A stretch of 64,000 nt of DNA from Sarcophilus harrisii (lineage: Eukaryota > Chordata > Mammalia > Dasyuromorphia > Dasyuridae): NCBI RefSeq assembly GCF_902635505.1, contig NC_045432.1:72485823-72549822 (forward strand), written 5' to 3'. The notes beneath the pieces are model-generated. The model searched no databases. It was given only the letters and a program-made list of their open reading frames with translations, and was not told the origin of the DNA. Below, piece after piece: positions 57,201-62,514 of this stretch (position 1 is its first letter; every line of letters starts with the position of its first letter). Made by a program: the position numbers and the translations under genes.

Positions 57201-59702
57201 GGCCATTTGTAGTGGACTGGCTTCTTCTCAGTAAAGTTTGGGTGAAGGAGAGCAGGAAGGGATGGCATGAAAGGCTTGAGAAAAGAAGTTGGAAAGGCTG
57301 TTTTAGGAATTTCAATAGAAAATCAGTCAGGAAGGAGGAAAAGAATACCCTGGCTGCTGTGATAGAAATCTGTGCTGAACCTAATTGGGCAGCCTGAGTA
57401 GCTTCACTGTCCCGGAGCTTTGTCACCAAATACTCATCTGATACCTGCTCAGCTCCCGCCCGGCTCGTGCCGACCTCTGCTTTCACACAGTCACAATAAA
57501 GGTGGTAGCGGCCATTTTTTGTCTAGCATATCTCTCCGTCAGCTTGTCTTCAGAATGTGGAGGGGATGTAAAACTACAAAAAGCTGCAGTTAATGTCCGA
57601 GCAGCTAAAACAAACGATAGCTTGAGAAGCAATTTTCTTTTTTTTTTAAATGCTATAGTGATCTCTTTTAGATCTTGTAATGTGGATGTCACATTGAATT
57701 CGTCATCTTAATAAAGGAAAGCATGAGCATAAACTTTTGATAGTGTAGCAGAATCTGAAAACAGATGCTATTTTCATCCCTTTTTCAATTTCTTTACTCT
57801 AGATCTTTGGTGGTTTTTAAGTTGTTCAAAATTTGGAGAAGCCTCAATTGATTTTCCTGTGATTTAACTAACAAGGCTTGTTTTTTCTTTAAGGGATGGC
57901 CATCAGAAAATGAATTTTCTTTGAATTTCATTCAGGTAAATACTGAAGAAAATTTTAAATTATAATCATATTAGCTCTTTCAGAGATCTCTTAAAAATGT
58001 TTTGCTGATTTTTTCTAAAGGTTGCTGTTGCTTCTCAATTATCCGCCCAGTATCTCCCTCTCCCTCATATCTCATACCCTGCTTCTTCACCCACAAGGAG
58101 ATTGTCGTGTAATAATAAATCGAGTTATAAGTACAGTTAAGCAAAACACCCACACCATGTCTGACACCGTATGGTTTTCCTCATACCTCTAACTCACCGC
58201 CTTTCTGCCAACAATCAAAAGGCATGCTTTAGTATCAGTCGGTTAAAGGAAAAATTATCTACTCAATTGATTAATTTTAAGAGGTCTTTGAAAAAATATC
58301 AGTCCGTTAAAGGAAAAGTTATCCACTCAATTGATTAATTTTAAGAGGTCTTTGAAAAATCTGCTTTTCGTGGCCAGTGCACACACATTTTTCTTTCTTT
58401 TTTTCCTGAGACAATTGGGGTTAAGTGACTTGCCTGGGGTCACACCCCAGATTTGAACTCAGGTCCTCCTGACTTCAGGGCTGGTGCTCTATCCACTGCA
58501 CCACCTAGCTGCCCCAACTACTTGTCATTCTTTTGGGTACTTTATAGTTTACAAAACTTTCTCCTTGGTAATCTAATGCGTTTTTTGGCATTTGTATATA
58601 CAAATTGTGCAGCTATGCAGTAGTTTGACTTTTGTTACTGGTATCTTCCATTTCTCACCTTGTGCACCTTTGTGTAAGATTACAGAAACTGCCCAGGTCT
58701 CGGTGCTTTATGGTCATCTCCTGCTTGTACAGGTGTCTGCATCTGGATGGGCTGTTTTAGCCCCTAAGTTCTTAGAGATTGGGGAACATATCTAACATGC
58801 ATCTCACTCTGCTGTATTTGGCTGGCCGCTTCATAGTAACTTTGTTCCAGTGAATCCGGCCCATCTGTGACTTGATTTTATTATGCATACATATCTTAAG
58901 GACTGGTAAAAATACCTAGCACCAAGTGAGGGGAAAATGGAGAATAATTCATACAATGCCAATGATGTTGTTAAAAAACAAAAAACCTAAGAAAGACTTG
59001 AGAACTGCTGAGTGTAGCCAACGCCCCTGACTGGAGAGGAGCAATGAGGTGGTGGGCCCCCCCACCTCCTGCCGAGAACGTAGAGTGAGCCAAACGCTTT
59101 GGGATGTGGCTACGAAGGGCATTTGCTTTGCTGGGCTCTGCAGCAGGTTTTTTTCCTTCTAATTTGGTGAGGCGGTGAGAGGGCACCAAAAAGGAGTCAG
59201 GGGGTGGAAGGGAAAGAAAAAGAGACCATTGAATCATTAAAAAATTCCCAGAAGAAAATGGAAGGAAGGGGAATAGACAGCAGAAGCAAAGCTGCCAGCT
59301 TGGAAAATAGCACATGAAGTTTAGTCTATATCTGGAAGGCCCCTCTGCTCTTCTGATGGGCAGCTACATGTGCAAATCTCATTTCCTCCTCAACTTAGTA
59401 TCTAAACATGTTCAGCTTATTTGGAATTAGGTTCAGGATATTTTAAAATAATAGTATTCAAAAGTATAAAAGGAAAAAAATAAAGTTTATACACCTTAAA
59501 AAAAGAGCATTTAGTTACTGTGTTTTTTCTCTGCCTACAGAAAAAGAAATGGAACTGGTATTTGGACTATCTCCTTTTGGAAAATCTGCACGGCCTTCAC
59601 CTTTTCATGCAGAGCAGCCTCAATGTTGCTGACAATCCCCCAGCACCCATCACCCAGCCTGATGACAAGCTGTCAGAGACTAGCATTTCAGAATCATTTT
59701 GA
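13042..59702 (+). CDS. CENPI: CENP-I, centromere protein I (20 coding exons)
   Basis: CENP-I is a HEAT-repeat scaffold of the inner kinetochore (Mis6/CENP-I family). With CENP-H, K and M it binds within the CCAN at centromeric chromatin, supports CENP-A loading and recruits outer kinetochore proteins. The coding segments are 13042-13213, 14067-14204, 24811-24929, 25175-25282, 35304-35352, 35625-35671, 38823-38912, 39493-39621, 39851-40018, 40111-40231, 40518-40609, 42777-42894, 42986-43050, 48464-48558, 50460-50592, 51574-51698, 52885-52942, 53100-53315, 57894-57935 and 59541-59702. Every intron is GT-AG and the sum is 2247 nt, 748 codons plus stop. Conserved blocks compared with recalled human CENP-I include [56 protein letters not shown] and [17 protein letters not shown]. 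The first ~57 residues and the last ~35 are poorly conserved. The start ATG has G at -3 and is the first ATG seen. No frame break is present. Confidence 0.97.
14067..14204 (+). CDS. CENPI: CENPI exon 3: residues 58-103
   Basis: Acceptor ctag|ag, donor ttg|gtatgt. Encodes [20 protein letters not shown] and onward through [20 protein letters not shown], matching human ...KHLKTVENVAWKNGLASEEIDILLNIAL. The conserved HEAT region begins here. Confidence 0.97.
14409..14573 (-). repeat. short L1 3' end, minus strand
   Basis: Poly-T, 'aaagctttttattttcaaac', 'cccacccctcccctagatgg' then truncation. TTTGATCTT occurs on both sides (about 14407 and 14575), a short target-site duplication. Only about 165 bp of 3' UTR remain. 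Confidence 0.8.
14870..15965 (+). repeat. L2 LINE, reverse-transcriptase region remnant, plus strand
   Basis: Diverged L2 ORF2 in sense: 'tccatcctcattctcgacct', 'gtctttagcactgttgatcc', 'tatgctgatgattctcaaat' (the stretch that codes the YADD-type RT motif, here 'YADDSQIY'). The open frame at 15505-15765 reads [20 protein letters not shown], the L2/CR1 'LDLSAAFDTVDH' block. Several frame breaks; a fossil LINE, not a host gene. Confidence 0.8.
16054..16082 (+). repeat. (TG)n microsatellite
   Basis: About 14 uninterrupted TG units. Confidence 0.95.
16820..17040 (-). repeat. L2 3' end, minus strand
   Basis: 'tattaagcattgtgtgtcag' and 'cctcaaggagctcacagcct' are the reverse L2 terminus. Confidence 0.7.
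17740..18335 (+). repeat. CR1/L3-clade LINE 3' region
   Basis: Ordered phrases match the amniote CR1/L3 3' region: 'tgctcagaattgcacagggc', 'tctaatgcagcctgagatca', 'cttgtatttgtgaagatttt' and 'ttgtcatctgcgcc'. Diverged and non-coding. Confidence 0.65.
18345..18690 (+). repeat. L2 3' end, plus strand
   Basis: 'gggcctggaattctctccct', 'cttctttcaagggctcagtt', 'agctttttctgatttcccta' and the final 'attcctagcacttggaag' follow the L2 consensus order. Confidence 0.8.
19300..19930 (-). repeat. older L1 3' end, minus strand
   Basis: T/A-rich tail side, 3' UTR with A-rich tracts, then ORF2 C-terminal codons on the minus strand ('[20 protein letters not shown]' at 19576-19836). More diverged than the copies at 28891 or 45555. 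Confidence 0.8.
20205..20690 (+). repeat. L1 3' part, plus strand
   Basis: Sense L1: 'ggaggacttatatgaactga' then 'gagcagaacccagaaaacag', the end of ORF2, followed by 3' UTR and a terminal T/A-rich tract. A 13-base G run lies at 20588-20600. This is the only clearly sense-oriented L1 that I see in CENPI. Confidence 0.7.
21915..22365 (+). repeat. CR1/L3-clade LINE 3' region
   Basis: 'ttagagttggaaaggatgtt', 'gaccagctagtccaatgcag', 'cagagaaagtctaatctgtt' and 'tgcccccctttagtctttt' occur in the order of the CR1/L3 3' region. Confidence 0.6.
22381..22526 (+). repeat. tRNA-derived marsupial SINE (MAR1/WSINE1-like)
   Basis: Head 'gggcagctaggtagcaacag', body 'gaagtcaggaggacctgagt', tail poly-A. A perfect 13-bp duplication AATTGATATATGG at 22368-22380 and 22527-22539 fixes the ends. 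Confidence 0.93.
23459..23545 (+). repeat. alternating CA/CG tract followed by (CT)n
   Basis: 23459-23513 alternates pyrimidine and purine without a break, including a CG-rich centre (tgcgtgcgcgtgca), then about 32 bases of pure pyrimidine (TTCTCT...CT). The first is a Z-DNA type sequence and the second a triplex (H-DNA) type. Confidence 0.9.
24811..24929 (+). CDS. CENPI: CENPI exon 4: residues 104-143
   Basis: Acceptor ttctag|ct, donor aag|gtaatt. Encodes [20 protein letters not shown] and [20 protein letters not shown]; human has NAVNTRILKCMIPATVISEDSVVKAVSWLC. Confidence 0.97.
25175..25282 (+). CDS. CENPI: CENPI exon 5: residues 144-179
   Basis: Acceptor gatag|gtt, donor atg|gtaagt, phase 0 at both ends. 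Encodes [20 protein letters not shown] and [16 protein letters not shown], one of the most conserved parts of the family. Confidence 0.98.
25480..26460 (-). repeat. very old L1 ORF2 fragment, minus strand
   Basis: The order 'tggtctgtcttgat'-like text, 'aatctcacttgctataatct', 'gggtatttcctgtaaaaagc' and 'ccattcacattcatagtttt' parallels the reverse of mammalian L1 ORF2 (in human L1 '...gggtttcctgaatacagca' then 'ccatttacattaaagttaat'). Heavily decayed. Confidence 0.5.
26990..27170 (+). repeat. MIR SINE
   Basis: 'gactttggaggcaggaagac', 'cacttattagctgtgtgact', 'tgtgcctcagtttcctcgtc' and 'gtaaaataatatagtaccta' are the MIR core in order. Confidence 0.8.
28745..30053 (-). mobile_element. solo LTR of an endogenous retrovirus, minus strand
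   Basis: On the minus strand it starts TGTTGGAATC and ends AACACTACA, the TG...CA ends of retroviral LTRs. The flanks carry a 6-bp duplication ACAGGC (28739-28744 and 30054-30059), a size common in class II (ERVK-like) and some other groups. A TATA-like run and an AATAAA lie in the order expected for U3-R-U5. Without the inner L1 it is about 640 bp. No gag, pol or env sequence adjoins, so it is a solo LTR left by recombination. It is younger than the L1 it interrupts. The family name is not known to me. Confidence 0.85.
28891..29543 (-). repeat. younger L1 3' end nested within the LTR
   Basis: Poly-T then L1 3' UTR and ORF2 C-terminus on the minus strand. A perfect 15-bp duplication TGCCTCTGCTTTCTT at 28876-28890 and 29544-29558 flanks it, and LTR sequence continues across the junction. 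Very similar to the copy at 45555-46535. Confidence 0.93.
32256..32362 (+). repeat. L2 3' terminus, plus strand
   Basis: 'ggaatgtaaactccttgaag' followed by 'ctagcacttagcacagaacc' and 'tggcacatagtaagtgcata' is a good match to the L2 end. Confidence 0.85.
33955..34870 (-). repeat. L2 LINE 3' half, minus strand
   Basis: Starts with the reversed terminus 'gtgctaggcactgtgcaaga' and continues through 'gaagcttacattctgaagga' and 'agagaaggcttcattccaaa'. Open stretches in the + frames (34096-34421) are shadows. Confidence 0.75.
35304..35352 (+). CDS. CENPI: CENPI exon 6: residues 180-195
   Basis: A 49-nt exon: acceptor cacag|ggt, donor acg|gtgagc (phase 1). Encodes [16 protein letters not shown]; human CPYVCHLLYLLTKKEN. 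Confidence 0.97.
35625..35671 (+). CDS. CENPI: CENPI exon 7: residues 196-211
   Basis: A 47-nt exon: acceptor attag|tc, donor atg|gtgagt. Encodes [16 protein letters not shown]; human [16 protein letters not shown]. Confidence 0.98.
36010..36260 (-). repeat. L2 3' end, minus strand
   Basis: 'ccatgtgccagatatgatgc', 'ccctgacctccaggaactgg' and 'agggaaggcttctggaagcc' follow reverse L2. Continues into a short (TGA/TTA) microsatellite at 36287-36310. Confidence 0.7.
36320..37120. other. intron 7 interior with no assignable feature
   Basis: Contains overlapping open stretches (36784-37116, and the start of 36965-37417) without homology I recognise and without splice signals. I see no exon of CENPI here: residues 211 and 212 join exactly across the intron. 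Confidence 0.4.
37130..37350 (+). repeat. MIR-type SINE
   Basis: 'gtttggtcgactggaaagag', 'agcaggacttctgggtcaga' and 'cttggagcaggtcatgctgc' align by order with the MIR core. Diverged. Confidence 0.55.
37380..38445 (+). repeat. L2 LINE 3' kilobase, plus strand, with (CA)n
   Basis: Long ordered match: 'catctccaactgcctttcag', 'cactctcaataaactactgt'-type text after the repeat, 'cctccaggagcaaaaccaga', 'tccttgaggagctttttgta' and the end 'cccggcacatagttggtact'. A (CA)n microsatellite at 37900-37947 interrupts it. The open frames here are shadows of L2. Confidence 0.85.
38823..38912 (+). CDS. CENPI: CENPI exon 8: residues 212-241
   Basis: Acceptor tgcag|ggg, donor aag|gtaagg. Encodes [20 protein letters not shown] then [10 protein letters not shown]; human [30 protein letters not shown]. 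Confidence 0.98.
39021..39110 (-). repeat. minimal L1 3' tail, minus strand
   Basis: Long poly-T, then only 'aattaaaccttttaattttc' and 'aatagatgcatggataattt' of the L1 3' UTR. GCAATTCCGT / GTAATTCTGT on the two sides may be the target duplication. Confidence 0.6.
39131..39275 (+). repeat. tRNA-derived marsupial SINE (MAR1/WSINE1-like)
   Basis: Head 'gggcagctaagtggcacagt', body 'gacgtcaggaggacctgagt', end 'ccccaattacctcaacc' plus poly-A. Confidence 0.92.
39493..39621 (+). CDS. CENPI: CENPI exon 9: residues 242-284
   Basis: Acceptor tacag|ttt, donor aag|gtaagc. Encodes [20 protein letters not shown], then a weakly conserved stretch ending QPQRK. Human: IYFKNSENLWKTALLAVKQR. Confidence 0.96.
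39851..40018 (+). CDS. CENPI: CENPI exon 10: residues 285-340
   Basis: Acceptor ctcag|aaa, donor cag|gtgagt. Starts [11 protein letters not shown] (human KWNSLSVIPVL), passes a divergent acidic piece ([10 protein letters not shown]) and ends [20 protein letters not shown] (human FPLEQLQSFPQLLQNIHCLE). Confidence 0.97.
40111..40231 (+). CDS. CENPI: CENPI exon 11: residues 341-380
   Basis: Follows a 92-bp intron. Acceptor tgcag|ctt, donor aag|gtaaga (phase 1). Encodes [20 protein letters not shown] and ends [13 protein letters not shown]; human LPSQMGSVLNNSLLLHYINC...LRFYYWLSQTLQE. Confidence 0.98.
40518..40609 (+). CDS. CENPI: CENPI exon 12: residues 381-411
   Basis: Acceptor tctag|ga, donor cag|gtgaga. 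Encodes [20 protein letters not shown] and [11 protein letters not shown]; human ECIWYKVNNYEHGKEFTNFLDTIIRAECFLQ. Confidence 0.98.
41117..41376 (+). repeat. long-form tRNA-derived marsupial SINE
   Basis: Head 'gggcagccaggtggcgtggc', 3' half 'gagctggagaaggaaatagc' and 'gccaagaaaatcccaaatgg'. A perfect 10-bp duplication GGATTTGGTA at 41107-41116 and 41377-41386. Confidence 0.9.
41690..41890 (+). repeat. MIR SINE
   Basis: 'cttattagctttgtgacctt', 'gggcaagtcacatcactgct', 'cagtttcctcagccgtaaaa' and 'gtggttatgaggatcgaaca' are the MIR core in order. Confidence 0.85.
41890..42776. other. rest of intron 12, no feature recognised
   Basis: About 890 bp of unassigned sequence before exon 13; no splice pair or conserved frame. 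Confidence 0.35.
42777..42894 (+). CDS. CENPI: CENPI exon 13: residues 412-450
   Basis: Acceptor tccag|gag, donor ctg|gtaagt (phase 1). Encodes [20 protein letters not shown] and [19 protein letters not shown]; human [39 protein letters not shown]. Confidence 0.98.
42986..43050 (+). CDS. CENPI: CENPI exon 14: residues 451-472
   Basis: A 65-nt exon after a 91-bp intron. Acceptor tttag|aa, donor aag|gtaaaa. Encodes [22 protein letters not shown]; human EVKPLLFDHLAQLFFTSTIYFK. Confidence 0.97.
43430..44370 (-). repeat. old L1 fragment, minus strand
   Basis: T-rich start, C/T block, A-rich 3' UTR, then 'ttgatgggcatcccctcaat' and 'ttgttaggtgaaaggatatg', reversed L1 ORF2 end. 44060-44370 is less certain and may be more of the same or another old repeat. 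Confidence 0.6.
44380..45110 (-). repeat. L1 3' end, minus strand
   Basis: Poly-T, L1 3' UTR and ORF2 C-terminus on the minus strand. GGGYTTCATTCTT at 44367-44379 and 45111-45123 (one mismatch) is its target-site duplication. It inserted into or beside the older L1 to its left. Confidence 0.9.
45301..45327 (+). repeat. (TG)n microsatellite
   Basis: About 13 uninterrupted units. A reversed L2 tail follows at about 45350-45440 ('ttttgctgggtgctaggacc'). Confidence 0.9.
45555..46535 (-). repeat. L1 3' kilobase, minus strand, well preserved
   Basis: Poly-T side at 45555, 3' UTR, then about 0.5 kb of ORF2 C-terminus on the minus strand. A perfect 18-bp duplication ATTAAAGAATATAATCTT at 45537-45554 and 46536-46553 shows a clean, relatively recent target-primed insertion with 5' truncation. 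Confidence 0.95.
46555..48463. other. rest of intron 14, mostly unassigned
   Basis: 47364-47480 looks like a diverged SINE/MIR ('aggcagctggcggagaggct', 'gatcaatcatttaatctctc'). The remainder has no named repeat and no exon signal. Open frames at 47360-47752 on both strands overlap one another and have no recognisable domain. Confidence 0.4.
48464..48558 (+). CDS. CENPI: CENPI exon 15: residues 473-503
   Basis: Acceptor ttcag|tgc, donor tct|gtaagt (phase 2). Encodes [20 protein letters not shown] then a weakly conserved [11 protein letters not shown]; human CSVLQSLKELLQNWLLWLSM. Confidence 0.97.
48559..50459 (+). other. CENPI: CENPI intron 15, few recognisable elements
   Basis: 1.9 kb, repeat-poor compared with its neighbours. 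About 49760-49860 has reversed MIR-like text ('ctaggtgacttgtttagggc'). I see no exon signal. Confidence 0.45.
50460..50592 (+). CDS. CENPI: CENPI exon 16: residues 504-548
   Basis: Acceptor tatag|g, donor aca|gtaagc. Encodes [40 protein letters not shown] and DFFET; human has [33 protein letters not shown]. Confidence 0.98.
51312..51473 (+). repeat. tRNA-derived marsupial SINE
   Basis: Head 'gggcagctcggtggcacagt', full body and 'cccaattgcctcag', with a TACATACA-rich tail in place of poly-A. TAATAAACA occurs on both sides (about 51303 and 51474). Confidence 0.9.
51574..51698 (+). CDS. CENPI: CENPI exon 17: residues 549-589
   Basis: Acceptor taaag|gta, donor cag|gtatgt (phase 2). Encodes [20 protein letters not shown] and onward to LNHLCYIMY; human VCDIYINYNLPLVVLFPPGIFYSALL. 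Confidence 0.98.
51957..52490 (-). repeat. old L1 3' end, minus strand
   Basis: T-rich start, A-rich 3' UTR, 'tgctcagcatcagaacttag' and 'ttgctaccacaaaaaaaaat' follow the reversed L1 order; includes a short (TTGC)n. 52490-52884 has nothing I recognise. Confidence 0.65.
52885..52942 (+). CDS. CENPI: CENPI exon 18: residues 590-609
   Basis: A 58-nt exon: acceptor gttag|g, donor aag|gtagat. Encodes [19 protein letters not shown]; human YRKNLTAAKKNELVQKTK. Confidence 0.96.
53100..53315 (+). CDS. CENPI: CENPI exon 19: residues 610-681
   Basis: The longest coding exon (216 nt), phase 0 at both ends. Encodes [40 protein letters not shown] and [20 protein letters not shown]; human KTYQEFNHYLTSMVGCLWTS and HPSFLSYAVSFLLQ. 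Confidence 0.98.
53700..55600. other. intron 19, first part, mostly unassigned
   Basis: 54110-54300 resembles MIR ('gagcaagtcatttgacttct', 'tgattctattgctttgccca') and holds the C run at 54220-54254. Another reversed MIR-like piece ends near 54400. 54420-55600 shows no named repeat. Confidence 0.45.
54220..54254 (+). repeat. 35-base poly-C tract
   Basis: An uninterrupted run of 35 C within a MIR-like sequence. Its minus strand is poly-G. Long G/C homopolymers are rare in mammals and prone to sequencing error, so the exact length is uncertain. Confidence 0.85.
55605..57190 (-). repeat. L2 LINE, long minus-strand copy
   Basis: Starts with the reversed terminus 'ttactgtgtgccaagcatta', then 'gacttggcaattgatggaga', 'gacagagccctggggtcccc' and 'ttagatttggcagttagtag'. 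About 1.5 kb of one old L2; all open frames within it are remnants or shadows. Confidence 0.8.
57200..57890. other. unassigned stretch before micro-exon 20
   Basis: 57420-57540 is more GC-rich than its surroundings and includes CACAATAAAGG; I cannot assign it. No CENPI homology. Confidence 0.3.
57894..57935 (+). CDS. CENPI: CENPI micro-exon 20 (42 nt): residues 682-695
   Basis: Acceptor tttaag|gga after a T-rich tract, donor cag|gtaaat, 14 codons, phase 0 at both ends. Encodes [14 protein letters not shown]. Human has ESPEERTVNVSSIR, also 14 residues, between FLLQ and GKKWSWYLDYL, so length and place agree though identity is low. Because it is a multiple of three, skipping it would keep the frame. 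Confidence 0.82.
58233..58360 (+). repeat. 64-bp tandem duplication
   Basis: Copies at 58233-58296 and 58297-58360 differ at about three positions plus the A-run length. The unit includes 'caattgattaattttaagag'. Confidence 0.9.
58393..58516 (-). repeat. tRNA-derived marsupial SINE, minus strand
   Basis: 'caattggggttaagtgactt', a missing middle, then 'ctcaggtcctcctgacttca' and the reversed head 'caccacctagctgcccc'. Confidence 0.88.
58560..59540. other. end of intron 20, nothing recognised
   Basis: About 1 kb without a named repeat. A minus-strand open stretch at 58971-59315 has no recognisable domain. Confidence 0.35.
59541..59702 (+). CDS. CENPI: CENPI exon 21: residues 696-748 and stop
   Basis: Acceptor tacag|aaa. 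Encodes [20 protein letters not shown] and LFMQSSLNV, matching human KKWSWYLDYLFSQGLQGLKLFIRSSV, then a Pro/Ser/Asp-rich tail ending SISESF and TGA at 59700-59702. The tail is about the length of the human one but unrelated in sequence. Confidence 0.97.
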   Translation, partial: KKKWNWYLDYLLLENLHGLHLFMQSSLNVADNPPAPITQPDDKLSETSISESF

Positions 59703-60921
59703 GCTTAGGACAAGTGAAGCTTACCAAGTAGCCTTCCTTGATGGCAAAACATTGCCATGCCTCAATTCGATTTTCTCTTATTGGATTTCTAACAGATTAC
59801 CGTCGACAAGAATAGGAAAAGAGTGCTTAAGAGAGCCTTCAGTGACTGAGAAAGGATTTGGGATAGATGACTTTTTTTTAATCAAGAGTTTATTCTTCAC
59901 TTCCTTAGTGAAACTATTTTAATGACTAGTAGGCATTTAATTCTCCCCCTCCCCCAAGTCTCTGTCTCTGTCCCCCTCCCCCCCAGCCAGTCGCTCCCAT
60001 TTGCTTCCCTCCAGACTATATATAGTGAGGTTTCTGTTATGTGGTGGACTTTTAAAGATGTTTTTGTATAATGAATTACGTATAAGTTGCATTTCTGAAG
60101 GAGAGCTTAGTACAGATAATGGGAAGCATCATTGAATCGGCTAACATTGACACGTAACTCGGCCACAGTGAGACATGGCCGAGAGTGAGCCTCGTCCCTG
60201 ATACGAGGCTCCAGCACGCTGCTGAATATAAGAGGCAGTGGTGGCAGCGGCAGTAGCCACTTGGACCCTCGATATGGAGCAGGGAGGAGGCCATGTGGAT
60301 AACCCGATCAAGATTATCCATCAGGGACTTTCTGCTTCAAGCTGTCTGACTTCCTAGAAGTCTCAAGAACCAGCATACTGTGCACAGTGCCAGGATTTAA
60401 GTGCAGAGGCAATTAGACTAACCATTTACTTTTCAGACTGATTCTCTTGAAGGTTTTCTTTTTTTCGCACTGATCTGTTCAAAACAGCTTCAGTATTATA
60501 CAAAAAGAACGTGTTTATCAGATTTTGCTGAGTAGTGTTCCCCTTTTACTACCATTCAAATCTTGGGGGGGAAAACTCGTTGAGTTTGTTTTTGTGCCTT
60601 TGCGGGTACATGGTCTCTTGGTATCTTAAAAAAAAGGAAACAAAGTTTTCCTAGTCATTTTTAAAGATTGTGTGTATATATGAGAAGTATGATAGCTCTA
60701 GCTCCAATCCAGAATCTTTCTCACTTGTTTTTTACTTTACTTTTTAAACAGAACTTACTGGCTTTTCAGAGCCTGATGCCTCTCTCCCCAAGATCTCCAT
60801 GCCAGTCCCTCATTTGTAAGAAGGGATTTGATGATCCCTCAAATGGGAACAACTTCCGATTTGGGCCATACGACATTTATCAGTGGTTGATTTCAGTGCA
60901 GATTACTTATCAAGCCTTGCC

Positions 60922-60927
60922 ATTAAA
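60922..60927 (+). terminator. CENPI: candidate poly(A) signal ATTAAA
   Basis: First near-canonical hexamer seen after the stop codon, about 1.2 kb downstream. A T/G-rich downstream element is not obvious. Confidence 0.3.
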
Positions 60928-61924
60928 GAAACCTTTCCTTCTCCAAAAGGAATATTCGAGGACTTTCCTCCTGAGGGTCAGCATTGTGTTGACTGGACCA
61001 TTCTCTGAGCACCGAGTTCTCCACCCACAGTCCCCTTGACCAGAGGTAGATTTGGACAACTTACATAAAAGTCTGACATCTTGAAATAATGGATTGGGCT
61101 GTGCATGATGAGCCAGATCTGGCTGCTTGAATATGCTCTTATTGAAAAACTTACTATAAAAGAAAGCAGACTTAGAGTGACGTGTGTGGAATTGGCTAGA
61201 CCAAGATTGAGGTAGTACTTAGTTGAGTGGCATGTCCTTCACTTCTCACACTAGAAGGAACATCACCAAAAATGATTCCTACACCTCAGGAAGAGAAGTT
61301 GGCTTGTGAGTGTTTTCGCTCTACTGTGCTGTGAAGAACAAAAGCTAGACAGCGCAGTTAGATGCCTGCCACCTTTTCAAAGTGCTTGAAGAAATGCTTT
61401 TAGAACTGTGCCAAGGGAATAGAGCTCAGAATTTGATGAAATGACAACAGCTGACAAGATAAAGAACAACAGAAAGAGGAAGCACTCTGTACCATCTCAA
61501 AAAAATAGCAAAAGGCAAGCTCTGATCTCTGCAAAAAGCCACATTTTGCTTCTATACAGAACAAGAAATTTCTTCCAGCTTAACGATTTCCAAACCTTGA
61601 CAGACTTGTGGGCATCATGGTAAAAACAACTTTGCCCTTGGTAAAATGTGGAGATACCCAAGTGCTAAAGTAATCGTCCAGTGGTGAGAGCAAAGCTGAA
61701 GCAGAGGTGTTCAAAGGGCCAACTAGAGCAGCCCAGAAAGTGATAGAGGAAAAACAATGAAGATGAAGATAATGGCAAGTAAAACTACTATGTGGTCTAT
61801 CCACGTAGAGACAGGAAGGGTCACACCGCAAATGAAGCACTTCCTCTTTAAGATAAGTGTCCAGATGCCTTCATTGTTAACCATAAATTGGATTATTGAT
61901 CACACGTGGCCTTTAGAAGTATTC

Positions 61925-62080
61925 TCAAAATTATATTTTTTAATAGCTTTTTATATACAAAACATATGTATGGGCAATTTTTCAACATTGACCCTTGCAA
62001 AAACTTGTTTCAACTTTTCCCCTCCTTCCCTTCCCCCCCTCCCCTAAATGGCAGGTAGTCCCATACATGTTAAATATGTA
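61925..62080 (-). repeat. short L1 3' end, minus strand
   Basis: 'ttaatagctttttatataca', 'aatttttcaacattgaccct' and 'cccctcccctaaatggcagg' are the L1 3' UTR start on the minus strand, cut after about 150 bp. Confidence 0.8.
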
Positions 62081-62514
62081 TAACTGATTCTTAAGAAAGA
62101 ATCTGGAAACTGCCTTACCTTTATTTCCAAACCTTTAAAGTGAAAAGACATCAAGTTTTTACTTTGTGCACTTTGGGTTTTTTAGCATAAACAATATTTT
62201 ATCATATTTGGGCAATTTGTAAAATTGTATAAACTCTTTGGTTCATGGCTAGAAATCCTGGGTATTCATTTTTATAAACTCATTACTCAAATGGATCGGT
62301 GATTGTGTCATTTGGGGCATGTTCTTGACTGATGCAGATGGAGGACCATCCAGGGTGATTCTTGTCCATTTCTTCCCCAGATGTGCCACGTGAGAGCTGC
62401 CTAATGTTGGAGGCCTGCCTCCCTTCCCTTTGGCATCGATTGGGTGGGTATCAGTGGAGCTCTCTGTTTTGGCCATCGACTTCATACAGATCTTTAGTTT
62501 GTGTAAAACAAATT

